Positions 1-11,239 are shown, numbered from the stretch's first letter. The stretch: 60,338 nucleotides of DNA from Agitococcus lubricus (GCF_003051055.1 NZ_QAON01000017.1:1-60338); one strand, 5' to 3'. Made by a program: numbers and translations. The notes: generated from the letters alone by a model not told the origin.

Positions 1-31
1 TCGGCTTTTTCATTGACTTCGTTGCTTTCAT
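1..31 (-). CDS. Transposase N-terminus, cut by the window edge
   Basis: Only ten codons are visible (MKATKSMKKP), reading leftward off the window. An identical start lies at 60308-60338 at the other end. The AGAGG motif just before the ATG and the position about 60 bp inside the IS end support it as the first ORF of the element. The product cannot be assigned from ten residues. The transposase call rests on the inverted duplicate at the two ends. Confidence 0.6.
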   Translation of the reverse strand, partial: MKATKSMKKP

Positions 32-95
32 AAACACCTCTACTTGCAGTATAAATACTACCTATCAAAGTGTCCTGTTCTATTAAACCATTACA
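1..95 (-). mobile_element. Left terminal fragment of an insertion sequence
   Basis: These 95 bases are the exact reverse complement of the last 95 bases of the window (60244-60338). Read on the minus strand, the fragment starts with TGTAATGGTTTAATAG, has an AGAGG ribosome-binding site, and enters an ATG-initiated frame beginning MKATKSMKKP at base 31. This is the layout of an IS end followed by the start of a transposase. A terminus beginning TG and a short Lys-rich N-terminus would suit an IS3-family element, but the family is not certain from so little sequence. Downstream of base 95 an unrelated reading frame begins without a start codon, so the element has inserted into a gene. Confidence 0.85.
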
Positions 96-2051
96 CCTGC
101 GGGTCATAAAGCCACCGAAAAGATTATCAGCCAACTCAAAGAATCAGGCTGGGAATGTAGTGCAGCTCAACCCCCTTACCGTTTTGATGGTAAAACTCAG
201 GACTGGAATGACTTACACCTCAAAAATAACTACTCAGAAAAGGATATCGAAAGCTATCGCTATTATGGGGCATTACTCATCGCACAAACACCGACCGAGA
301 AAGCGTTGCTAATATACAAACACACGGAACGTAGTGGTTTTACCTATGAGTTTCGTAGCAACTTATACTGGTTCAAGCTAGATATAGACGCATATAACAA
401 ACGTATGTCTGAGCTACGTGAGAACAGCAACGTATCGAAGTCAGATGCAGAACTCCGAGACGAAGCCTTAGCCTCGTCAGGCAATATTCAAAACTTAGCC
501 AATTGCTACCCCATCCCCCTATATTTTCAGGCAAACGACATCACAGGAGAGTCTTGGTATTACTTTCGTATTTCATCTCAACACCGAGAAACCATCAAAA
601 ACACCTTCACAGGTACTCAGTTAGCCAGCGCATCCGAGTTCAAAAAACGTCTACTCAGTATTGCACCTGGTTGCTTGTTTACAGGGAATGGACATCAACT
701 AGATGAATTCATTCGTTATAAGTTAGACCGAATTAGGCATGTAAAAACCATTGATTACATTGGCTATAGCCAGCAATACCAAACGTGGATATTCAATAAA
801 ATGGCTGTTCATAATGGCAAAGTCTACAAAATGAACCCTGATGATTACTATGAAATTGGCAAAACCGATATCAAATCACTGAGCCAATCACCCAACTTAG
901 AAATTAACCCAGACTTAAAACAGCTCAACCTGAGCTTTGTAGAAAAAATTTATAGCTGCTTTGCGGAGAAAGGCATCATTGCCTTAGCCTATTGGCTAGG
1001 CAGCTTCTTTGCCGAACAAATCAGACGCGAACAGCAAAGCTACCCGTTTTTAGAAATCGTTGGGGATGCAGGTGCAGGTAAAAGTACCCTGATTGAATTC
1101 CTATGGAAACTGGCAGGCAGAACAGGCCATGAAGGGATAGACCCCTCTAAAGGCACCGCAGCAGGTGTGGCACGTAGCCTATTACAAGTCTCCAATCTGC
1201 CCGTAGTCCTGATGGAAGGCGATAGAGATTCGCAAAGTCATGCCAAGAAATTTGACTACGACGAACTCAAGCCCCTATTTAATGGCCGCTCAATACGCAC
1301 GCGCGGGATGGCAACGGCAGGTAATGAAACCTATGAGCCACCCTTCAAAGGGGCGATTATCATCGCACAAAATGCGACGGTCAATGCCAGTGAAGCCATC
1401 ATCCAGCGTATTGTGCATCTGCATTTTAGAGCCGCTCAACTCAGTAAAAAACCGATTGCAGACGAGCTGGCCAAAACTGACGTCAAATATGTCAGTGGCT
1501 TTATTGTCAAAGCAACGACCCAAGAAAAGGAACTACTGAAAATTATTTTTGAAAAGACTAAGTGCTACGAACAACAGCTCAGCCAACACCCTGAAATAAA
1601 AAATGTACGGATTGTATTAAACCATGCGCAGCTGATGGCATTGGTCGATGCACTAGATTTTCTTGTCGCTTTACCTAGACAGTGTAAAGAAGCTGTACAT
1701 CAGATGATTGTGTCACTTGCTATAGAAAGACAAAAACGTATCAATCAAGACCACCCAGTGGTTGAACAATTCTTTGAAGTCTATGAGTACCTGAAAAACT
1801 CACTACATTTCACTAAAATTATCAATCACAGCAAAGATGAAAAATTGATTGCCATTCACATGAATCAGTTTGTCGAACTAGCCACAGAAGCAAGACAACA
1901 GCTCCCACCGTTAACCGACCTAAAAAATATATTACCCTCCTCCACTCGCTATAAATTTGTTGAAAAAAGCCGTGTTGTCTTTTCATCAACCGAAAGAACT
2001 CAAGCCCCCTATTCAATGCGCTGCTGGATATTTCACGCACCTAAAAACTAA
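96..2051 (+). pseudogene. 5'-truncated Toprim/P-loop replication protein of an integrative element
   Basis: The frame is open from the IS junction and encodes 651 residues with no start of its own; the nearest in-frame upstream stop (84-86) lies inside the IS. The first 50 residues resemble the end of a Toprim domain (PAGHKATEKI then DWNDLHL), as in primases of plasmids, phages and integrative elements. A Walker A motif GDAGAGKST starts near residue 323 of the visible part, followed by a Walker B-like strand (PVVLMEGD) and a sensor-like strand (GAIIIAQNA), so the C-terminal half is a P-loop ATPase or helicase. The likely role was replication or maintenance of the element whose integrase follows 100 bp downstream. 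With the N-terminus removed it is probably inactive, unless re-initiated at an internal codon such as CTA/ATA-rich 306 or a later ATG. The exact family name is uncertain. Confidence 0.7.
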
Positions 2052-2151
2052 TCCGTTGCACTCAGAGGTTTCAGGCACTCTTTTGTGCCTGCTATGTCAC
2101 TTCATTACGGTATCGAATAGTTATTCCTCATTTTTAACGATATTACTCATC

Positions 2152-3318
2152 ATGCAAAAAGGCGTAGAAGTTCGAGGCAACTCAATCAGAGTCTATTTTT
2201 GGTATAACGGCGAATTGTGTAGAGAAACACTTGGTCTCCCAGCCACAGAAGCCAATTTAGAATATGCCTCAAAATTAATACAGGTCATCCATTTTGAACT
2301 ATCGCAAGATACATTTAAGTATGCCAGACACTTCCCCAACTCGAAAAAAGCCAAAGAAGGACTCTTTAACTACTACATTGACTTATGGTCTGACTTCAAG
2401 AAAACAGAAGTAGCGGCATCCACATTCAAAGGATACCAAGACAAAATAAAAGCACACATCAAGCCCAAATGGGGTAACTGCTTCCCTCAAGAAATCGACC
2501 ATATCGATATACAAATTTGGATTAAAAAAGAACTTTCTTTGACCCTGAAAAACAAAACCATCAAAGAAATCATCAGCATCATGCGACAAATATTTGTACT
2601 GTATCGCACCAGAAACAAACTCAGCTATGACCCTACAGAAGGTATTACGATTCGCATGTGCGATGAAGATGACCCTGACCCGTTTACCCGACAAGAAATA
2701 GAGACGATTCTTAATACACCCACAGACCGAAAGATGGAACTTTTGCTGATTCAATTTATGCTCTGGACAGGATGTCGTGTGTCTGAAGCCATCGCATTGG
2801 CATGGGAGGATGTTGATATAGAACGTGGTACCGTAAATTTTCGTCGCTCAAAAGTGAATGGTCTCTATCGAGTCACAAAAACCAAACGCTCAAACAGAGA
2901 GGTAGAACTACTCAAGCCCGCAATGGATGCACTCATTGCGATGATGTCATACAGCTACATTGCCAAGAAAAAGTCATTTGATGTGGTTCAGCGCGATAAT
3001 CGCACTGTCAAAAAAGAACTACTGCGTCCAGTTTTCCTGAACAGCAATACAGGCCTTGCCCATGAAACTGATTTTTGTATTCGTGATCGCTTTTTCAAAG
3101 CACATCTAAAAAAAGCTGGGGTGAGATATAGAGGGCCAGGGCAATGTAGACACACATTCGCCTGCCAATTGCTCAGCACAGGGGCTATTCCTGTGGCATG
3201 GATATCACAACAGTTGGGGCATACTAATCCGACAACCACATTTCGTTATTATGCAAAATGGATTCGAGATGACAGTGGCAGCCTCATTAAAAAAGTAGAA
3301 AAGGCATTAGGTTTCTAA
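2152..3318 (+). CDS. Tyrosine recombinase/integrase, Min27-like (DUF3596) type
   Basis: This is a site-specific recombinase of 388 aa that would integrate and excise its element. The start ATG at 2152 gives MQKGVEVRGNSIRVYFWYNG, the typical N-terminal arm-binding (DUF3596) start; the frame is open further upstream but overlaps the previous gene. A core-binding SAM-like segment (about 75-165) is followed by the catalytic domain. Visible catalytic residues are Arg209 in TGCRVSEA, Arg333-His334 in GQCRHTFA, His357 in LGHTNP and the nucleophile Tyr366 or Tyr367 in FRYYAKW. The first His of the usual HxxR box is replaced (GPGQCR), as is common in this subfamily. It points at tRNA-Ser, whose 3' end lies 126 bp beyond its stop, the classical position for a tRNA-targeting integrase. 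Confidence 0.92.
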   Translation: MQKGVEVRGNSIRVYFWYNGELCRETLGLPATEANLEYASKLIQVIHFELSQDTFKYARHFPNSKKAKEGLFNYYIDLWSDFKKTEVAASTFKGYQDKIKAHIKPKWGNCFPQEIDHIDIQIWIKKELSLTLKNKTIKEIISIMRQIFVLYRTRNKLSYDPTEGITIRMCDEDDPDPFTRQEIETILNTPTDRKMELLLIQFMLWTGCRVSEAIALAWEDVDIERGTVNFRRSKVNGLYRVTKTKRSNREVELLKPAMDALIAMMSYSYIAKKKSFDVVQRDNRTVKKELLRPVFLNSNTGLAHETDFCIRDRFFKAHLKKAGVRYRGPGQCRHTFACQLLSTGAIPVAWISQQLGHTNPTTTFRYYAKWIRDDSGSLIKKVEKALGF

Positions 3319-3416
3319 AAAACACAAGGTCGTTTTGCCCATTCTAAAAGTCCGTTTTTTTATATTTTTCCCATAAACCATCCCATTTGCCCGTTTTACG
3401 TTCCCTTAGAAACGAA

Positions 3417-3443
3417 AAAGCCCTTGTAAATCAAGGGCTTAAA
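3417..3443 (-). terminator. Rho-independent terminator of tRNA-Ser
   Basis: On the minus strand the sequence AAGCCCTTG-ATTTAC-style loop-CAAGGGCTT is followed by TTTCG directly after the tRNA 3' end. The nine-base arms pair perfectly, and the site lies where transcription of the tRNA should stop. It also separates the tRNA from the convergent integrase. Confidence 0.75.
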
Positions 3444-3444
3444 C

Positions 3445-3535
3445 TGGCGGTGAGAGAGGGATTCGAACCCTCGATACGCTATTAACGTATACACGCTTTC
3501 CAGGCGTGCGCCTTCAACCACTCGGCCATCTCACC
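3445..3535 (-). tRNA. tRNA-Ser (anticodon GGA)
   Basis: Read on the minus strand the gene runs from GGTGAGATGGCCGAGTGG to an encoded CCA end. The 7-bp acceptor stem (GGTGAGA with TCTCACC) pairs, the D-loop holds GGCCGAGTGG, the anticodon loop is CTGGAAA with anticodon GGA, and a long variable arm precedes GGTTCGAATC of the T-arm. The long variable arm and the 91-nt length mark a type II serine tRNA. Its 3' end faces the integrase gene, so it is the probable attachment site of the island on the left. Confidence 0.95.
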
Positions 3536-3955
3536 AAATTGCTTGTCTATTAACAAGGCGCGTAAGATTATCGTAACTTTTCCCAAAAGGCAAAATCTTT
3601 TTGAGCGTTTACCGAATGTTTTTTCTATTTTTGGATAGCTCACCCTAAAAATGGGTATATTTTGAGCAAAAACAGGCAGATAGCCATTTTTTAGCAGGCA
3701 ATCTTATTTTTATTGTGGGAGTTGTTTGGTGAGCTTACTCGATGAATGTTACACTAAGGCATTACTATTGCAGAATAACGAGTACCCTTTTCTGCCGTCA
3801 CAGAGTCACAGCCAAAATTCATCATCCTGTAAGCACATACGCTGACACTCGTTCCGTTGTTTAGCCTACAGACATATTTTGTCTTATGACCCTTAGTTTT
3901 GCCTGATATCAACCAAATTGAGACTGTGTTTGGTCTCTGTTTGGAGAGCTTTAAT
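3536..3955. other. Intergenic region between tRNA-Ser and kup
   Basis: This 420-bp stretch should hold the divergent promoters for tRNA-Ser (minus) and kup (plus). I see no known riboswitch and no convincing gene. A ribosome-binding site GGAGAG at 3943-3948 belongs to kup. Part of it is open as a 19-codon upstream extension of the kup frame starting at a TTG, which I take as non-coding. Confidence 0.5.
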
Positions 3956-5836
3956 ATGCACAGTGAAAATAAGCAACATACGCCCATGACCGCCCTAACT
4001 TTAGGAGCTTTAGGTGTCGTTTTTGGTGATATTGGGACGAGTCCTTTATATGCACTCAAGGAATGCTTTCATGCGAGTCACGGCCTTGCTATTACGCATG
4101 ATAATGTTTTAGGCATTTTGTCGCTGATTTTCTGGTCTATCACGCTGGTGGTGTCTATTAAATATGTCGCCTTTATTATGCGTGCTGATAACAATGGCGA
4201 AGGTGGGATTATGGCGTTATTAGCCTTGAGTCTACGTAACAAACAAGTCACACCACTACAAAATTTATTATTAGTGAGTGTTGGCCTTTTTGGTGCTGCT
4301 CTCTTTTTTGGCGATGGTATCATTACCCCTGCTATTTCGGTGCTTTCTGCCGTAGAAGGCTTGAAGTTAGTAACCCCCGTTTTTGAGCCTTATGTGATTC
4401 CAATTACGATTGCCGTCTTAGTGACATTATTTGTCATTCAGCGTCATGGCACGAGTTCGGTAGGTAAGTTATTTGGCCCTGTGATGTTAGTTTGGTTTAG
4501 TACCTTAGCCGTTTTAGGTATTAGCAATATTTCCCAGTATCCTGCCGTCTTACAGCTCATCAATCCCTTATGGGCAATCGAGTTTATTAGCAACCATACC
4601 TTTATTGCGTTTGTCACACTAGGCGCTGTGGTACTGACTATTACAGGTGGCGAAGCATTATATGCGGATATGGGGCACTTTGGTCGTAAACCTATCAATT
4701 ACGCATGGTTTGGTTTGGTATTGCCTGCCTTAGTACTTAACTATTGTGGCCAAGGCGCGTTGCTACTGACACACCCCGAAGCCGTAGAAAATCCATTTTA
4801 TCAACTAGCACCCAGTTGGTTTATTTTACCGCTAATTATTTTAGCCACGTTGGCCACTGTCATTGCCTCACAAGCCGTCATCTCTGGTGTGTTTTCTATT
4901 GCTCGGCAAGCCATGCAACTCGGTTATTTACCACGTTTTGAGGTATTACATACCTCTGCTAAAGAAATCGGACAAATTTATATTCCTGTCTTAAATTGGA
5001 TTTTATTAGCCTCCATTATTATTTTGGTATTGATGTTTAAGTCATCTAGTAACTTGGCCTCAGCTTATGGCATTGCTGTCACCATGACCATGATTTGCGA
5101 TACCTTTTTAGCCGCTTTTGTGGCCATTACGATTTGGGGTTGGTCTAAAAAACTTACTTTATTGGTCGCGGTTCCGTTGTTATTGACGGATTTAGCCTTT
5201 TTTGGGGCAACCTCCTTAAAGTTTTTACAAGGGGGTTGGTTTCCTGTGTTAATCGGTATCAGTGTGTTTACCATCATGCTGACATGGAAACAAGGCCGTG
5301 AAATATTATTTGCTAAACTGAATAGCGAAACGATGCCGCTCAATTTATTTGTAAATAGTATTGGTGCAGGCTCTATTCAAACCATCGAAGGCACGGCAGT
5401 GTTTATGACAGGCACACATGCGTCTGTACCACATGCCTTATTACATAATATTAAGCATAATAAAATTTTGCATGAACGTAATATTTTGCTGACCTTACAT
5501 ACTAAAGATATTCCTGTTGTTGATGCCCAAGACCGACTAAAAATAGAACAAATATCTCCAAGTTTTTGGCTCATTACAGGTTTTTATGGTTTCAAAGAAC
5601 AACCCGATGTACCCGAGCTATTAGCATTATGCAAACCCCATCAGCTTGAGTTTGATATGATGGATACGAGTTTCTTCTTATCACGTGAACGGCTGATTCC
5701 CCGCTTAGAAGGGAAAATTGCACCATGGCGTGAGCTACTCTTTGTCGCGATGTCCCGTAATGCTGCATCAGCCACCGATTTTTTTCATATTCCGACTAAC
5801 CGAGTAGTCGAGTTGGGAACACAAATCGAACTCTAA
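3956..5836 (+). CDS. kup: Low-affinity potassium transporter Kup
   Basis: Kup imports K+ (probably with H+) across the inner membrane. The protein is 626 aa, close to the 622 aa of E. coli Kup. I chose the ATG at 3956 because GGAGAG lies seven bases upstream. The family signature GDIGTSPLY is at residues 24-32, and GDGIITPAISVLSAVEG follows in the third or fourth helix. About twelve hydrophobic segments fill residues 15-450 and a soluble domain of about 170 residues forms the C-terminus. It stands alone, between tRNA-Ser and a long AT-rich gap, so it is likely monocistronic. Confidence 0.97.
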   Translation: MHSENKQHTPMTALTLGALGVVFGDIGTSPLYALKECFHASHGLAITHDNVLGILSLIFWSITLVVSIKYVAFIMRADNNGEGGIMALLALSLRNKQVTPLQNLLLVSVGLFGAALFFGDGIITPAISVLSAVEGLKLVTPVFEPYVIPITIAVLVTLFVIQRHGTSSVGKLFGPVMLVWFSTLAVLGISNISQYPAVLQLINPLWAIEFISNHTFIAFVTLGAVVLTITGGEALYADMGHFGRKPINYAWFGLVLPALVLNYCGQGALLLTHPEAVENPFYQLAPSWFILPLIILATLATVIASQAVISGVFSIARQAMQLGYLPRFEVLHTSAKEIGQIYIPVLNWILLASIIILVLMFKSSSNLASAYGIAVTMTMICDTFLAAFVAITIWGWSKKLTLLVAVPLLLTDLAFFGATSLKFLQGGWFPVLIGISVFTIMLTWKQGREILFAKLNSETMPLNLFVNSIGAGSIQTIEGTAVFMTGTHASVPHALLHNIKHNKILHERNILLTLHTKDIPVVDAQDRLKIEQISPSFWLITGFYGFKEQPDVPELLALCKPHQLEFDMMDTSFFLSRERLIPRLEGKIAPWRELLFVAMSRNAASATDFFHIPTNRVVELGTQIEL

Positions 5837-6335
5837 GTGTCACGTGCCAAGGATTGGCTTTCTCGTTTTATTAAATTAGCACTTCAATAAAAATCAAATT
5901 TTGTCGCAAATAGTCAAGACCTCAAGGTTTTTAAGCCCTATTTTTAACATTTGCTTAAACTTTCAGCACGAAAACCGTGCTAAAAGTGTTAAAATCGTTT
6001 TTTTCAAAACCCCTTTAATGAAATGTTAGGAATATACTTTCTAACTAGAGGAGATACATCCCTTTTATAAAGCACTAAAAAGCAACATGCCTAGCGTAAT
6101 AAGTTCTTAAAATAGATGTATTTAACTTATTCAACACAGTTTTGTGAATATAAAACTATTGTCGTACGCTAAATCAGTACTCTCGATGATAAAAGAAAGA
6201 CTCACTACCACAGACATTAGCAAATTTATTCTTCAAAATAGTCGCGTTAATGCCCATCTTGGCTAAGTCTTTGCTTAATAAATCTGCTATGACCTTGTAT
6301 CGACTGAGTTGATAAAATAACAATAGGAGCCTCTT
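5837..6335. other. Intergenic region downstream of kup
   Basis: This 499-bp AT-rich stretch holds no ORF I can support. A small hairpin AGCACG-AAAAC-CGTGCT at 5965-5981, flanked by T-rich and A-rich runs, could end kup transcription, although it sits 130 bp past the stop. The right end carries the promoter region and AGGAG site (6325-6329) of the next gene. Confidence 0.45.
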
Positions 6336-7328
6336 ATGGCGAATAATGCAAAAAGTTTTACCAAAATTGGTATTTTTTATGATGGCAATTTTTTTCTTCA
6401 TGTCAGTAATTATTATCAATACTATCATCAACGCAAATCCCGCATCAGCATTTCTGGGCTACACGAATACATTCGTCATCGGGTAGCAAACGAAGAAGAT
6501 ACCGATGTGCGTTATTGTCACATTGTCGATGCCCATTATTTTAGAGGCCGTTTACGCGCACAAGATGCAGAGCAACGTGACCTGTTACTCAAAGAGCGTT
6601 TATTTGACGAAGTTTTAATGCGTGAAGGTGTGACCACACACTACTTGCCGTTGGGGCCTGATGGCGAAAAAGGCATTGATGTCTGGCTTGCCTTAGAGGC
6701 GTATGAGTTAGCTATTTATAAACAATTTGATGTCTTGGTATTGGTAGCGTGTGATGGCGACTTTCGTCCCTTGTTGCGTAAACTCAACACCGTCGGCACG
6801 CGTGTGATGTTATTAGCATGGGATTTTGAATACACCGACCGCCACAATGTGCAAAAGCTGACACGGACAGCACAAGTTCTATTGGATGAAGCCACTTACC
6901 CTGTCTTGATGCATCAAATTATTGATGACAGGTCGTTACGTAACGACCAACAAATTAATAACCTCTTCTTATATCCTAAAGAAGAACAAGCTATTTTGAG
7001 TGCACTCAATTTAAGCACACCTGTGATTGCCCCCATTCCTACTCCCCCCCTAGAGCAACGTAGCGAAGGCGTGATTCAAAGTCTTAAAGAAGGTGGGTTC
7101 GGCTTTATCACACCCGATGAAGACATGGAAAATATCTTTTTTCACTTTAGTGAAGTCAAAAATCGTAATTTTGCTGCTTTACGCTTAGGTGATAGAGTCA
7201 GCTATATTTTAGGGCGTAACGATAAAGGCTATTGTGCAACACACATTATGGCGTTATCCGTAGAACCACACGGCAATTATGTCGGCGATACGATGCCTTT
7301 TATACCCTATGACGATGATTTGATGTAA
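6336..7328 (+). CDS. NYN-domain (LabA-like) ribonuclease fused to a cold-shock domain
   Basis: The 330-aa protein combines two RNA-related modules. Residues 10-170 form a NYN/PIN-like fold: IFYDGNFF near residue 15, GIDVWLALEAYE, and LVACDGDFRPLLRKL carry the acidic residues that bind metal in this nuclease class. Residues 245-310 form an S1-like cold-shock domain with GGFGFI (RNP1-like) and IFFHFSEV (RNP2-like). A predicted role is an RNA-targeted endonuclease guided by CSD binding. The target is unknown. The AGGAG six bases before the ATG supports the start. It is a single gene convergent with fadBA, sharing a bidirectional terminator. NYN-CSD fusions occur in other Proteobacteria, but I know of no characterised role. 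Confidence 0.85.
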   Translation: MANNAKSFTKIGIFYDGNFFLHVSNYYQYYHQRKSRISISGLHEYIRHRVANEEDTDVRYCHIVDAHYFRGRLRAQDAEQRDLLLKERLFDEVLMREGVTTHYLPLGPDGEKGIDVWLALEAYELAIYKQFDVLVLVACDGDFRPLLRKLNTVGTRVMLLAWDFEYTDRHNVQKLTRTAQVLLDEATYPVLMHQIIDDRSLRNDQQINNLFLYPKEEQAILSALNLSTPVIAPIPTPPLEQRSEGVIQSLKEGGFGFITPDEDMENIFFHFSEVKNRNFAALRLGDRVSYILGRNDKGYCATHIMALSVEPHGNYVGDTMPFIPYDDDLM

Positions 7329-7333
7329 ATAAA

Positions 7334-7364
7334 AAACCCTCTACTTGGATAAAATAGAGGGTTT
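7334..7364. terminator. Bidirectional terminator between the NYN-CSD gene and fadA
   Basis: Ten-base perfect arms (AAACCCTCTA at 7334-7343, TAGAGGGTTT at 7355-7364) form a hairpin six bases past the stop of the NYN-CSD gene. On the minus strand it is followed by a six-T run, so it fits best as the terminator of fadBA, and it can also stop plus-strand transcription. Confidence 0.75.
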
Positions 7365-7442
7365 AACAGGTCTTGGATAAAGACGACGTTATGCTACTTA
7401 CCCCATCCTCTCCATACGAGAGAATGGGCATAGAGCGGCTCG

Positions 7443-8627
<1,185 letters not shown>

Positions 8628-8631
8628 CTAA

Positions 8632-10782
8632 TTAACCAAAGAATTTCTTGTTAGCGGCGGCCATGTCACGTAACAATTGTGGGGCTTCATAGGCTTTGCC
8701 TAAGTGAGCATATTTTTCACACAATGCAACGTAGTTAGCGACACCAATTTGGTCAACGTAACGGCAAGCACCGCCACGGAATGGTGGGAAACCGATACCC
8801 ATAATTAAGGCCATATCCGCTTCTGCTGCGCTAGCAACAATACCTTCTTCCAAACAACGAGCCACTTCGTTAACCATTGGAATCATACAACGATCAATGA
8901 TTTCTTGAGCGTCAAACTCTTTACGTGCTGCAGCGATTGGTGTTAACAACTCATAAGTTGTTTGGTCAACCACTTTCTTTGGCTTGCCTTTTTTGTCTTG
9001 TTCGTAAACATAATAACCTTTGCCATTCTTTTGGCCATAACGGTTATTTTCGAACATGATTTCTGTGCCAGACTTGTAGTTAGGTTGCATACGATCTGGG
9101 AATCCTTCAGCCATAATTTTGGCAGCATGAACGCCCGTATCAATACCAACAACGTCTAACAAGTAGGCTGGACCCATTGGCCAACCAAATTTTTCCATCA
9201 CTTTATCAACAGCTTGGAAGTCAGCACCATCACGGACTAACATATCAAAGCCACCAAAGTATGGGAATAATACGCGGTTTACCAAGAAGCCTGGGCAATC
9301 GTTAACAACGATAGGTGTTTTACCCATTTTTTGTGCTAACTTAACTGTTGCAGCAACCGCTTCATCAGAAGACTTTTCGCCACGAATAACTTCAACCAAT
9401 GGCATCATGTGTACTGGGTTGAAGAAATGCATACCGACAAAGTTTTCTGGACGCTTTAACGACTTAGCTAAGTAAGTAATCGAAATAGTAGACGTATTAG
9501 ACGCTAAAATCGTGTCTTCTTTGACTAAACCTTCAACTTCGCTTAATACGGCTGTTTTAACTTTGGGATTCTCAACAACCGCTTCGATAATGATATCAAC
9601 GCTATTAAAATCACCGTAGTTTAAGGTTGGACGAATACGCGATAAGGTCTTACCCATATCGGCAGGAGTTAAACGGCCTTTTTCGACTTGCTTACCTAAT
9701 AATTTAGAGGCTTCGCCCATACCCAAATCAAGGGCTTCGGTGCGAATGTCCTTCATAATGATGGGTGTGCCTTTGCTGGCTGCTTGGTAGGCAATACCGC
9801 CACCCATGATGCCTGCACCCAATACCGCCGCTTGACTAATCTCTTTACTGCCTTTGCCTTCATGCTTTTTAGAGGCTTTTTTAACGGCTTGGTCAGCCAT
9901 AAATAAACCAATTAAAGCATTCGCTTGTGGCGTAACAGCCGCTTTCGCGAAATTTTTGCCTTCAATTTTAAGCGCTTCATCACGACCTAAACTGGCATGT
10001 GCCTGAATGGCTTGTAAGGCTAATTTAGGGGCTGGGTAGTTAGGCCCTGCTTTACCCACAACAACCGCCATCGCGGTATTAAATGCCATCATTTGCTCCA
10101 TCATATTGAGCTTGACAGGATTTAATTTTTCAGCACGTTTAGCTTTCCAATCGATTTTACCGTCGATACACTGTTGAACTAAGGCTACTGCGGCAGCGTG
10201 TAATTGGTCTGGCGCAACAACAGCATCTACAGCCCCGTCTTTTAAGGCGGCATCTGGACGCTTTTCTGCACCTGCGGCAATCCATTCAACGGCATTGTCG
10301 ATACCAATGACACGCGGTAAGCGCACTGTGCCACCAAAACCAGGGAAAATACCCAATTTAACTTCGGGCAAACCTACTTTTGCAGCCGTGGACATCACAC
10401 GATAGTCACACACTAAACACATTTCAAAACCGCCACCTAAAGCGATACCATTAATGGCCGCAACGGTTGGGAATGGCAAATCTTCAAACGCATTAAAAAT
10501 TTGGTTTCCACTTAAGGTCCATTCAACAATGGCTGCTTCACCTTGAGCAAAACTACCGACAAACTCGGTAATGTCTGCACCAACAATAAATACAGACTTC
10601 GCGCTAGTGACAACTAAACCTTTAATACTACTATCTGCTTTAACAGCATCAATTGCATTCTTAAAATCTTCGAGAGTCACACGGTTAAACTTATTAACCG
10701 ATTCATTGGCGAGATCGAACTTGAACTCAGCGATACCGCCTGCTAAGGCTTGTACACTGATGGCAGCTCCTGAATAAATCAT
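8632..10782 (-). CDS. fadB: Fatty acid oxidation complex subunit alpha FadB
   Basis: FadB carries enoyl-CoA hydratase (and isomerase) activity in residues 1-190 and L-3-hydroxyacyl-CoA dehydrogenase in residues 310-715. The 716-aa length matches FadB of Pseudomonas and Acinetobacter. [12 protein letters not shown] holds the oxyanion-hole region of the hydratase. [16 protein letters not shown] is the NAD-binding Rossmann loop. [13 protein letters not shown] is the dehydrogenase signature with the catalytic His. It is the first gene of fadBA. Several inverted repeats upstream (10811-10883) suggest control by a fatty-acid-responsive repressor. Confidence 0.97.
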   Translation of the reverse strand: MIYSGAAISVQALAGGIAEFKFDLANESVNKFNRVTLEDFKNAIDAVKADSSIKGLVVTSAKSVFIVGADITEFVGSFAQGEAAIVEWTLSGNQIFNAFEDLPFPTVAAINGIALGGGFEMCLVCDYRVMSTAAKVGLPEVKLGIFPGFGGTVRLPRVIGIDNAVEWIAAGAEKRPDAALKDGAVDAVVAPDQLHAAAVALVQQCIDGKIDWKAKRAEKLNPVKLNMMEQMMAFNTAMAVVVGKAGPNYPAPKLALQAIQAHASLGRDEALKIEGKNFAKAAVTPQANALIGLFMADQAVKKASKKHEGKGSKEISQAAVLGAGIMGGGIAYQAASKGTPIIMKDIRTEALDLGMGEASKLLGKQVEKGRLTPADMGKTLSRIRPTLNYGDFNSVDIIIEAVVENPKVKTAVLSEVEGLVKEDTILASNTSTISITYLAKSLKRPENFVGMHFFNPVHMMPLVEVIRGEKSSDEAVAATVKLAQKMGKTPIVVNDCPGFLVNRVLFPYFGGFDMLVRDGADFQAVDKVMEKFGWPMGPAYLLDVVGIDTGVHAAKIMAEGFPDRMQPNYKSGTEIMFENNRYGQKNGKGYYVYEQDKKGKPKKVVDQTTYELLTPIAAARKEFDAQEIIDRCMIPMVNEVARCLEEGIVASAAEADMALIMGIGFPPFRGGACRYVDQIGVANYVALCEKYAHLGKAYEAPQLLRDMAAANKKFFG

Positions 10783-10810
10783 GCCTAAATCTCCATCGTG
10801 GTGGTTTACA

Positions 10811-10883
10811 TTGATAAGGTCTAATTGACTGGTTTTATCAATTAGGACTGTTAACCCTCAGCATATAATCCATGAGAGGGTTA
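10811..10883. promoter_or_regulatory. Inverted repeats in the fadBA promoter region
   Basis: Three perfect inverted repeats lie 30-100 bp upstream of the fadB ATG. They are TTGATAA (10811-10817) with TTATCAA (10835-10841); CTAATTGA (10821-10828) with TCAATTAG (10838-10845); and TAACCCTC (10852-10859) with GAGGGTTA (10876-10883). The first two are interleaved, so they are alternative protein sites or alternative folds. Their position suits operators for a fatty-acid-responsive regulator such as FadR, PsrA or another TetR protein, but none matches a site I can name. Confidence 0.45.
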
Positions 10884-11239
10884 GCTATCCTAGGACAAAT
10901 AAAAGCAAATTTACGCTCATGACGATTAAGACATCGTAAGCCTATTATTTACTTTGTTCTTTTGAACTTTTTGTATGATGAGCAGACAAAAAGCTCTCTT
11001 AAGCAAAAGTGGGCTAAGTGTATGCCACTCGCCAGCATTTTTGGCAACTTTTTGTGGCTGATTGGTCAACATTTTTACACTGGCAAGATGTAACAATTCA
11101 CATCATTGGACTGGGACGAACGTCCTATAAACGCTGCTTCATCTCAATGATGCTGAGCCTATCCGAGTATTGATATATTTGCATATGGATGACTTTAGAT
11201 ATAACAGGCTAATTTATAGCCATTATCAGCTAGTCATCT
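10884..11239. other. Intergenic region between fadB promoter and TetR gene
   Basis: About 350 bp separate the upstream repeats of fadB from the stop of the TetR gene. I see no supported ORF, RNA gene or clear terminator here. Confidence 0.4.

Noticed and set aside
3536-3955. Riboswitch before kup (for example a c-di-AMP or K-responsive element)
   Set aside because: No conserved core of a known riboswitch could be recognised, and such elements are rare in Gammaproteobacteria.
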